A stretch of DNA of 64,000 bases from assembly GCA_963700705.1 (NCBI GenBank), contig CAVOYQ010000007.1, positions 62,001 through 126,000 of the forward strand, given 5' to 3'. The DNA is from JAHEFT01 sp963700705 (GTDB taxonomy: Bacteria; Pseudomonadota; Gammaproteobacteria; Xanthomonadales; SZUA-36). Below the pieces are notes generated by a model. The model worked only from the letters and a program-made list of their open reading frames with translations. It ran no database searches and was not told the DNA's origin. Shown here in pieces: positions 21,001 to 28,640 of this stretch. How positions within the stretch are numbered: the stretch's first letter is position 1; every line of letters begins with the position of its first letter. The position numbers were made by a program, and so were the translations under genes.

Positions 21001-22327
21001 TCACTCGGTACTGTCTGCTTCAGCCACTCCAAACGTAAACCACGCAACGACAGCAAGACCGTTATCCAGGACGTCGATAAAGAACCCCTCTCCACTTCGG
21101 TCAGGGCCGCCATACCAGGCACCCGACAAGGCGTTCTGTGAAGTCATGGCCGCATCAAACCCTGTTTCCAGGCATTCTGTCATGGAGCCATTCTGTCCGA
21201 TTTTCGTCAGCTCGTAACTGCCGCTACCCATATTGGCGTTACCGTTGGTATTGAAAATCAGGTTCGCCTCGGTGCAGCTTTTGAGTGTAATGTTGATAGT
21301 GCCAAATGGGTGTCGTTGTACGTTTTGAGGATCAAATGCATCTCCGAATACCCCTCCCGTCGCGAAGACGAAAGACTCAGCATCAATTGAAATACTCAGG
21401 CCGGAAATATCACCGGCCCCTACCGCCCAGAATTGGTTGGTTTTTATCGGTTCAACACCGATAAAATCCATAAACGTGATAAAAGTGGGGCCGTTGATTC
21501 CCGCTTTTTCGGTAAAGAAGTTACCAATTGCACCGCTCAGGGGATCAACTGAACGTACTTGAGCAGAGATATTTGATATTGCAAATAGGGTGCCGTCTTT
21601 CCGATGTGCCAGACCCGTGACTTCTGAAAAGTTCTCGGTCACAAAGTTTACAAATCCGCCGCTATTGTTATACCTGGAAATCTTACCGCTACCAAAAACG
21701 GAAACCAGAAAAGTGTTGCTTTCCGGCTCGAAAGCAATCACCCGGGGATTACTCAAATTAACTGAGATTGTTTTAACGAGTGAACCTGAACTCCCGTCAA
21801 AAACCATGATGTTATTGCCGTTATAGGCCGGTACATACAGGTTGCCGTCAGGCCCGAAAGTCATTCCGGCATCAGGCCCGCTAATGCCGTTTGCGAACAC
21901 AGCCAATACTGCGCCTGTATTACCATCCAGCTTATAGATCCTGCCTTCGTCAAAGGTAGCGACATAGAGATTGCCATCGGGTCCAAAGGCCAGGCCCGTT
22001 GGATTACGCAGATTCGCTCCGGAGGCAAACTCATCGATGAATTCAAGCGTTGTCGTATCATAGCGCAGTATTTTATGGTTTCTCTCGCTGACTACATAAA
22101 GTCGTCCGTCTGGCCCGATACGGGTAGCCTGTGCACCCCTGATCCTTCCCTGGTCATCCAGAATCCGCAAGAACTGGCCATCACAGGCATTGAACACATG
22201 AACATTATTTGAAAAATAGGAACTGATCAGCATCAACTGGTCACAATCAGGCAGTTCGAGGGCACTGACTTTCGATGTGAGCAAAAATACGCTGGCCAAT
22301 GTGACTAATCGGGATAAAGTGGTTCAT
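21001..22327 (-). CDS. Secreted NHL-repeat beta-propeller protein with GEGF-type C-terminal module
   Basis: About 430-440 residues. The main frame opens with TTG 22299, but ATG 22327 in the next frame (MNHFIP) joined by one indel at about 22310 to LVTLASVFLLTSKVSA gives a proper signal peptide. Next come about six NHL/propeller repeats (IGPDGRLYVVSERN, FGPDGNLYVATFDEG, FGPDGNLYVPAYNG), then pieces of a module seen again at 33.1-34.0 kb: GGVFGDAFDPQNVQRHPFG and, at the end, LSGAWYGGPDRSGEGFF followed by VVAWFTF. The two halves appear in swapped order, as if copy one had lost its start and copy two its end. Divergent from the ToxR-like regulator with 160-190 bases between them. Probably an exported binding or sensing protein; ligand unknown. 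The AT-richer codon use sets it apart from its neighbours. Confidence 0.7.
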
Positions 22328-22487
22328 TTTTTCGACTCTTTGGAAAAGAATGGAAACGAATTTTATTCAAATCAAGAATGGTGAAACCTTCTGCAAGTCT
22401 CTTTTTAATGTTCGCATTTTTGCGAAGGCTCAAAAGCGGGCTTCAGAATTGCGATTTTGATATCCGGATTGAGTATCATGCGGTCTT

Positions 22488-24521
22488 ATGAGCACCAGTA
22501 ATGATCATTTTCGCATCGGGGTCTGGGAGGTGGACTGCCGGCTTGGCACTCTGATTTCGAAAGATACCCGTCAGAGGCTGGCGCCGAAATTGATGAATCT
22601 TTTACAGCAGTTAGCGCTCTCTGATGGCGAACTGGTTAGTCGGGAGCACCTTCTGGAGATAGTTTGGGGTGGCACCATTGTTAATGATGAGGTGGTGTCA
22701 CGCGCTGTCGCTGAATTGCGGCAAGCACTCGGAGACGATGCAAAGCAGCCAACTTTTATTGAAACCATCCCCAAACGAGGTTATCGACTGATACAGGCAG
22801 TCGAGCCCATCAATGCAAGACCCAGGATGCTGAAATGGCCTGCTTTTATCGGTGTTTTGAGTGTTTTATTAGCGGTATTGCTGATTCGATCCGATTGGGG
22901 CGACCCGGCCGACAACGGCGTGTTCCAGTTTGATGAGATGCGTGTAAAGCCTGTCACCAGTGATGAAGGTCAGGAGAGTGACCCCGCCATATCAAATGAC
23001 GGCAACCTGGCTGTGTTTGCGCAAACCGGCTTGTCCGGCCAGGTGGATCTGTGGCTTATTGACACCAATACTCTGATACGTCGTCAACTCACCGATGACG
23101 CATATTATGAGAGCAACCCGGTATTTTCTGCAGACAGCGCCCGGATTGCCTTTCTGCAACAGGGTGAGGATGAATGTTCGATTATCGTGCACACCATTTT
23201 GGACGGCAAAAACCACACGGTCGCAAACTGCTTTCCAGGACTTTTTGGTCTGGACTGGAGTGAGGACGGTAATGAAATGGTATTTATCAGTGAGTCCGTT
23301 CATGGGAGTGCCGTGACCCGTTTGAATCTGACCACTGGAAATACCACCGTAGTGACCCACAATACCGTTGCAGGCAGCAATGACCAGCGTCCAAAATTCT
23401 CAACAGATGGCAATTGGATAAACTTTATCCGTGGCAATAATACGGGTAGTGAGTTGTATCGTATTGCGACTTCGGGTGGCCCTGCGGTAGCTCTCACCGA
23501 TGATGGACGTTATGTATCAGATCATGCCTGGGTTGGAGACCACGTGATATTCAGCTCTGATCGTCTCGGAAGTCGGCGTTTGTGGTATCTCGATACTCAA
23601 AACGGCCAGATCAGCACCCTCGGAATGCCAGGGATAAACTTGATTTCAGCTTCAAAGAACGGCAAAAAACTGGTGTTTGAAAGTGCGCACTACACGGCTA
23701 ATATTTACAAACTGCATTTCGACCAGCCTGAAATTCTGGCTGAAAAGATCATTTCGTCCAACGATTACGACAACTACCCATCTTTGTCTCCCGGTGAGAA
23801 TTTTATTGCATTCAACTCCAATCGAAGCGGTGCTGACAGTATTTGGATCGCATCTTCAAGTGGCGAGGACGCTCAAATGCTAAACCAAACCGCCGATATC
23901 AGGAGGGTTGACCCCGCATGGTCCGCGGATGGCAGTAAATTGTTCGCAACACAATTCGACCGGGAGAAAAGCCAGATTCTTGAGGTTACGCTGGAAAGCA
24001 GACAAACCAGGATGTTGGAAGAGGCTGGAGGGCATGCTTATGGCGCGCGCGTTGCAGGCCAGTGGCTTTATTTTATTAATTGGGGAAAAGAAAGCCCACA
24101 ACTGGCAAGAATACCGTTGGTAAATGGTGGCTCAACAGAAAACCTTTCAGTTAATGCGAACCGAGTGCTGCCGGGGACTAACGGATTGGTTTATTACACA
24201 AAGCCCGCCAAAGATGGCATTTTTGGACTCAATCCTGATGGAGGCGAAGAACAAATCATCGTTTCGGACCTGCCGGCAGACAGATGGAAAGACTGGGCGC
24301 TTGAGGTTCCATGGCTGGTTTATGTCCGTCGAAATTCCAACGGCACTTATGAAGTGGTTAGAACGGATATTGAAGGTAACGGCCCTGAAGTAGTTACAAA
24401 TTTCGCCCCGGACACAGTGGGTGGATCAATGGATATCAGTGCAGATGGCAATACCGTGTTTGTTGCAAGAACGGATCGTGCCGACCTTGATATCAGAATG
24501 ATTGACCTGTCAGAAAATTGA
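22488..24521 (+). CDS. ToxR/CadC-like membrane regulator with TolB-type propeller
   Basis: A 677-residue one-component regulator. Residues 8-104 form an OmpR/PhoB-type winged-helix DNA-binding domain (LAPKLMNLLQQLALSDGELV, then the recognition segment DEVVSRAVAELRQAL and the wing ETIPKRGYRLI). One membrane helix follows at about 117-133 (WPAFIGVLSVLLAVLLI). The periplasmic part is a WD40/TolB-like propeller with repeats such as ESDPAISNDGNLAVFAQ, NPVFSADSARIAFL, YPSLSPGENFIAFNSNRSG and DPAWSADGSKLFATQ. No histidine kinase or receiver domain is present, so signal and DNA binding lie in one protein. It is divergent from the NHL-protein gene, a natural target. Lower GC than the housekeeping genes suggests acquisition. 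Confidence 0.9.
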   Translation: MSTSNDHFRIGVWEVDCRLGTLISKDTRQRLAPKLMNLLQQLALSDGELVSREHLLEIVWGGTIVNDEVVSRAVAELRQALGDDAKQPTFIETIPKRGYRLIQAVEPINARPRMLKWPAFIGVLSVLLAVLLIRSDWGDPADNGVFQFDEMRVKPVTSDEGQESDPAISNDGNLAVFAQTGLSGQVDLWLIDTNTLIRRQLTDDAYYESNPVFSADSARIAFLQQGEDECSIIVHTILDGKNHTVANCFPGLFGLDWSEDGNEMVFISESVHGSAVTRLNLTTGNTTVVTHNTVAGSNDQRPKFSTDGNWINFIRGNNTGSELYRIATSGGPAVALTDDGRYVSDHAWVGDHVIFSSDRLGSRRLWYLDTQNGQISTLGMPGINLISASKNGKKLVFESAHYTANIYKLHFDQPEILAEKIISSNDYDNYPSLSPGENFIAFNSNRSGADSIWIASSSGEDAQMLNQTADIRRVDPAWSADGSKLFATQFDREKSQILEVTLESRQTRMLEEAGGHAYGARVAGQWLYFINWGKESPQLARIPLVNGGSTENLSVNANRVLPGTNGLVYYTKPAKDGIFGLNPDGGEEQIIVSDLPADRWKDWALEVPWLVYVRRNSNGTYEVVRTDIEGNGPEVVTNFAPDTVGGSMDISADGNTVFVARTDRADLDIRMIDLSEN

Positions 24522-24571
24522 TTTCTGGGCGCAGAGCCAAGTACCAGAGTTGGCGAGGTCAACTTTTGTAG

Positions 24572-24703
24572 TTCGTTCAGGAGTCCTTTGTCAATGGTGG
24601 TGAAGCCGGTTCCAGCCTGGACCAACTGCACGCAACATCCGAGAATTATCGAATTGCGATCGGTACCCATGCCGGGCGCGTGGCACGGTGGGCTGCGATC
24701 AAC
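24572..24703 (+). pseudogene. Possible IS91/ISCR-type transposase fragment
   Basis: An open 44-codon stretch reads GGEAGSSLDQLHATSENYRI followed by AIGTHAGRVARW and ends exactly where the second rarA repeat begins. The pattern S-L-x-Q-L...Y-R-I-A-[IV]-G-x-x-x-G-R resembles the C-terminal region of IS91/ISCR-family transposases as I remember it. The fragment has no start codon or catalytic residues. Recognition is from memory of the family pattern and is uncertain. Confidence 0.3.
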
Positions 24704-24857
24704 CCGGCGCCCACCAGGTGATCCTGGCCGACTATTTCATCAAGCGTTCGCGGCCGCAACCGATCCGGCAGCGGTTGGCCGCCTGAGGGTTGTTCTGCGT
24801 TTTCCGTGGCAAACAGATCGGTCATTGGCAATACGGGGCTGTTGACTCATTTCCGGA
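24704..24857 (-). pseudogene. rarA 5' remnant; 154-bp direct repeat, copy 2
   Basis: Minus-strand codons from ATG 24831 repeat the first 42 residues of RarA (MPMTDLFATENAEQ...DEIVGQDHLVGAG) and then run into unrelated sequence at 24703. The 26 bases upstream of the start are repeated as well. The remnant lacks Walker A and everything after it. It follows the M6 protease gene in the same direction. Because it joins the outside flank, it may retain the ancestral rarA upstream region. Confidence 0.93.
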
Positions 24858-24886
24858 AAAATAAGAACTCTGACCACTTTTTTACT
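24858..24886. repeat. GGTCAGAG palindromic element between rarA remnant and M6 gene
   Basis: On the minus strand, right after the M6 stop codon, a run of A, GTGGTCAGAGTTCTTA and a run of T form an imperfect palindrome. It shares the core GGTCAGAG and the flanking A and T runs with the terminator at 19061-19087. It may serve as the M6 terminator and may be a dispersed repeat. Confidence 0.5.
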
Positions 24887-27650
24887 CAGCCCATTGGTAC
24901 TTGACGCGTATTTTTGTACCCGGCGGAGAAGATGCATCGGGTGGCGCCAATTGGTAACTGAAACCCGCTTGCGGAATGGCGGCGCCGCCAAAGGGTAGTT
25001 TTGGACTCTGGTAGCGCGAAGGATCACTGTCACTGAAACTGCTGACCGCAGCGAATGGCTGCGCCTCTTTCAGCGTAACTTTGCCATCTTCGATTTGGTA
25101 AAATTCGATCCCATTGGGGAAGCTTTCGAGGGCAAACGGCGCGTCGCCCGAATGATAGCTTCTCAGAGCGCGATCATACAGCCGGTACTCCGGCTTGCCA
25201 TCGCGAATTCGCAGATCATAGGCGGCGCCCGCGCTTTTTCTGCTCAGCCGGTCAGGTCCGGGCAGCCATTCATTGATGATGGTGTAACCGTAGGTCATCG
25301 TGCGGCCTTCCCAGGTGGCCAGTTCCAGCGGCGGCAGTCCATCGACCACGAAGCTGGCGCAGGACTTGCGGTCCTCTTCGCTGACATCGCTGGAGTAATA
25401 GGCCGGGCGGCGCAGAAAGCACATCATCTCGACAAAGCTGTCCTTCAGGAAAGGCTGTGCATATTCATCAAACTGCCAGGAAGTCCAGCCGTCTACTGAC
25501 TGGTAATATTCTGCTGGTGCGATGGGCAGATCGAATTCCTGGGGATTGGCGTCCACGACCAGTAAATAGCCGTTTCCGGGTCCTTCCTGGGTGGGTTCAT
25601 TCTGACTCCAGAGAAACTCTCCGTTGTAATACCACATGACCACGCCAGGCCGGTAGTTGATATTGAACGCCTGTGGTTTGCCGTCTTTCGTCGAGTAGAA
25701 GATGAAACCCGGCTTGGTGAGGCTGGCGTCGTAGTTTTTTGCCTCTTTAAAAGATTCATAAGGATCGCGGTATTCGAGCAGGTAAAAGTGCGGCACCGCA
25801 AGGTGATGGCTCCCACCGGAAAGAGTGAAACCGTTGGTGTTCCATTGCGTGATTTCAGTCCCTTCAAAATCGTCCGAGAAACCGACACCGGCAACATTTA
25901 TATTGTCCAGCAAAGCGCCGGCCTCCACGGCAGCGCCATCGGTAAAATAGGTGAAACGGACGGTTATCTTTTTTCCGCGGTAGGCATTAAGATCAAAACT
26001 GGCGCTGATCCACTGCGCTGCTTCACATGGGTCCGATTCGGCCTGGCCAATCCGATCTTCTGCCAGCACTCGTTCCCTGGACGGATCACAGCCCTGGGCT
26101 GTTTCCACCTTTCCATCCCCATCGAGGTCACCACTTCGGCCGGTAAAGCCGGGCAAACTGCCTTGACCTTCATGACCCTTGGCGGAGGACATAACACTGG
26201 ATTTATCTTCTATCGAGTCCTTGTCAACCGGCATGATGCGCTGGAAAGCCCCACCATCCGTGGCCACTTCCACATACAGATAATCCCATTCCGCTTCAAT
26301 CACAAACCAGGCGTCCAGATCCAGATTCAGGTCTGTATCCGCATCCACATCAGTAAAATCGAAATCACGTGACAGCGTTCGCAACATGTCATTCCCCTGC
26401 CCGGTATACGCCGCTTGCCTGCCGTGACGGCTTTCCAGGGGCCCCATCTCGATATCGCGATACTTGGGCGGCAGAATAACCATCGCCGAGTCGCACAAAC
26501 CTTTTGGTGTTTCGCTGCTTGACCAGTCGTTCATGGTCTTCAAATTGACCTCGCCCCCGCTGTCTCCACCATGAGATGGCGGGCGTATGACGCAGGGTTT
26601 CATCCATCCCAGCATCATTCTTGACCAACTGCTCAACTCCTGCGGTTCGGGACTGGTTGTTCCCGACATTGCGGTCCATGATCCGGTCGAATTATTGGTG
26701 CTGCGTGCATAGACATCCGGAAGCCCCAGGGAATGACCAAACTCGTGGATAAAGGTTGACACCTCGGTGTATTCCGACTGCATGTTGTAGTCAAGCACCC
26801 ACAGGCCGTTGCCAATATCTATGCCGCCACGAACATTGGCCTGGCCATCAACGCTTGGGCCACTGTCCAGATTCTGGCTGATGGATGCACGATGTGGCCA
26901 GATTCGATCAGCGCAGGCGCGCTCATCCACGTTCAGCGTGTCGAAGGTATCCGCAGTGGCATTCGTCGTAAATTTTTCATCCAATTTGTATAAACCCTGG
27001 CAGGACGCCTGCCCTTTTCCAGCCACGATCAGGATGAAATGATCAATGTAGCCATCCGGCTCATCGCGGTTTCCATCGCCATCGAAATCATCGGGATCCC
27101 ATTGGTCATAGTTTTGCCACGGGAAATCCGGATCAGCTTTATAAGCGGCAAGTAATGTCTCGATCACCAGGTCGTCAGTGCGCTCGTCGGAGCGCCAGGT
27201 GCCGTCGGCGCTCTGAACCGGCCGGCCGTAATAGGAAAGGGGTTTGTCCAGCGTAACGACCTCGAAGATATCGCCGGTAACGTTATAAGCGCCATGAGAC
27301 TGGTGTTGAAAATAATGCGTCAGGGTTCCAGGCCGGGAATCCTTCACGCCTCCGGCAAACAGCAAATCCTGAAAATAGGCATTGTTCTGCTCGTTCTGGT
27401 CTGCTTCACCTGCAAAACGGTCGTAACCCAGGTCGGGGAATCGAACCGGAATGATCAGCAACCGGTGCGGCCGTTCCGCTGAAGCCAGAACGGGTTGAAT
27501 GGAGTCGCTTTGAATCTGTGGATGGCCGAGCTGGTCGAACCGGAAATTGGCGATGTTTTCGACCATTTCAGCACTTTCGTCTGCAGCACACGGGTCCACG
27601 CATGACAACACGCCAATGGCCGCGAGGACAGACACAAGGAGGTTTTTCAT
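24882..27650 (-). CDS. Secreted M6-family (immune inhibitor A-like) metalloprotease
   Basis: A 922-residue exported protease. ATG 27650 is chosen because it starts a signal peptide (MKNLLVSVLAAIGVLSCV); the open frame extends to 27734 without a signal. The propeptide/protease begins RPHRLLIIPVRFPDLGYDRF. The zinc motif is FIHEFGHSLGLPDVYA (HExxH at about residue 302), with the WTAMSG methionine turn after it. The region DDFDGDGNRDEPDGYIDHF looks like a calcium-binding loop. The C-terminal half has MAM/jelly-roll-like domains (WFVIEAEWDYLYVEVATDGG) typical of immune inhibitor A proteins. Family members degrade extracellular proteins. The frame is intact. It is followed by the rarA remnant and lies upstream of no other same-strand gene. 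Confidence 0.9.
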   Translation of the reverse strand: MKNLLVSVLAAIGVLSCVDPCAADESAEMVENIANFRFDQLGHPQIQSDSIQPVLASAERPHRLLIIPVRFPDLGYDRFAGEADQNEQNNAYFQDLLFAGGVKDSRPGTLTHYFQHQSHGAYNVTGDIFEVVTLDKPLSYYGRPVQSADGTWRSDERTDDLVIETLLAAYKADPDFPWQNYDQWDPDDFDGDGNRDEPDGYIDHFILIVAGKGQASCQGLYKLDEKFTTNATADTFDTLNVDERACADRIWPHRASISQNLDSGPSVDGQANVRGGIDIGNGLWVLDYNMQSEYTEVSTFIHEFGHSLGLPDVYARSTNNSTGSWTAMSGTTSPEPQELSSWSRMMLGWMKPCVIRPPSHGGDSGGEVNLKTMNDWSSSETPKGLCDSAMVILPPKYRDIEMGPLESRHGRQAAYTGQGNDMLRTLSRDFDFTDVDADTDLNLDLDAWFVIEAEWDYLYVEVATDGGAFQRIMPVDKDSIEDKSSVMSSAKGHEGQGSLPGFTGRSGDLDGDGKVETAQGCDPSRERVLAEDRIGQAESDPCEAAQWISASFDLNAYRGKKITVRFTYFTDGAAVEAGALLDNINVAGVGFSDDFEGTEITQWNTNGFTLSGGSHHLAVPHFYLLEYRDPYESFKEAKNYDASLTKPGFIFYSTKDGKPQAFNINYRPGVVMWYYNGEFLWSQNEPTQEGPGNGYLLVVDANPQEFDLPIAPAEYYQSVDGWTSWQFDEYAQPFLKDSFVEMMCFLRRPAYYSSDVSEEDRKSCASFVVDGLPPLELATWEGRTMTYGYTIINEWLPGPDRLSRKSAGAAYDLRIRDGKPEYRLYDRALRSYHSGDAPFALESFPNGIEFYQIEDGKVTLKEAQPFAAVSSFSDSDPSRYQSPKLPFGGAAIPQAGFSYQLAPPDASSPPGTKIRVKYQWAE

Positions 27651-27921
27651 CACTGATCTCACTATTTGAATGCGGCGTATTTCTGGAGGAAGACCATATA
27701 TTCTATCTAACTCGGGCAGGGAAAATGTATCCAAACCCTATTGATAAAGTATATCGCTGAAAATTTCTGGCGCTTGACGCTGACCCCACAGCGTCGGTGC
27801 GGACGTTCAAGGCCGCCGTTCGGTATTGATACCGCGTCGATATTGACTAAAAATACCGGTTCCCGGGACGGGCAATCCGGGCCCGGAGCAATAAAACAGT
27901 TGAACGGCGAGGTTGAAAAAT

Positions 27922-28323
27922 ATGAAAGGCGGTTGTCATTGCGGACATATACGCTACGAGATTTCGGGTGATCCATTCGATGCCGACTTCTGTCACTGCC
28001 GGGATTGCCAGGTGACCACCGGGGCGCCTGTTTCCGCGTGGATGGATTATCTGAAGGGACAGATTCAATGGACCGCCGCTGAGCCGACTGAATATGCTTC
28101 TTCAGAAACCATCAGGCGCGGCTTCTGCCCCAAATGCGGGTCGTCGTTGAGTTACCGGAGCACACAGAATCCGGACTACCTGACATTGAGCATCGCATCG
28201 CTGGACGACCCCAATTTGTGCAAGCCCAATTATCACATCCATACCGACAGCCAGCTCAGCTGGCTGAAGATCGACGATGACTGCAAACGTTATCCGCGTT
28301 CACGCGGGGAAAAACAGGATTGA
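27922..28323 (+). CDS. GFA/CENP-V family zinc protein
   Basis: A 133-residue protein of the glutathione-dependent formaldehyde-activating (GFA) fold. Zinc-binding cysteines are clear: GGCHCGHIRYE (CxC), FCHCRDCQ (CHCxxC) and RGFCPKCGSSL (CxxC). ATG 27922 follows a TTG at 27913; the ATG matches the usual MKGGCHCG start. Members bind glutathione or other thiols and zinc, but most, including this one, have no proven reaction. It is a single-gene unit between divergent M6 and the subtilase gene. Confidence 0.9.
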   Translation: MKGGCHCGHIRYEISGDPFDADFCHCRDCQVTTGAPVSAWMDYLKGQIQWTAAEPTEYASSETIRRGFCPKCGSSLSYRSTQNPDYLTLSIASLDDPNLCKPNYHIHTDSQLSWLKIDDDCKRYPRSRGEKQD

Positions 28324-28640
28324 GCAACACACCGGTTTCTCTGGCGGAATAGATTCAAATTGCAAGTGCAACAGCACGAGGCAATATGGATCCTACCTGT
28401 ATCTGATATGCCCAGGTGCGCAAGGCACCAGCGAAATAACTGAGTCACTGGAGTTGCTCAAGGCGCCAGCGGAATAACTGATCAAAGGCGACGAAAATCC
28501 AAGGACCCGACAATTGCGGCTGCACCAGGCAGCACTTTCCAATTTCGTTTCGATCAGGTCTATAATGTTTATCAGGCGGTATCGCCACAAGGAGTGGGCA
28601 ACAGCCGGGAATTTGGGGGACGAGTAAAGGGATTTGTGTG
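28324..28640. other. Intergenic region with a 38-bp imperfect repeat
   Basis: A 317-base gap before the subtilase gene. CAAGGCACCAGCGAAATAAC at 28421 recurs as CAAGGCGCCAGCGGAATAAC at 28459, a 38-base period. The purine-rich AAAGGGA about 8 bases before ATG 28641 is the subtilase ribosome-binding site. No gene is evident. Confidence 0.5.
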
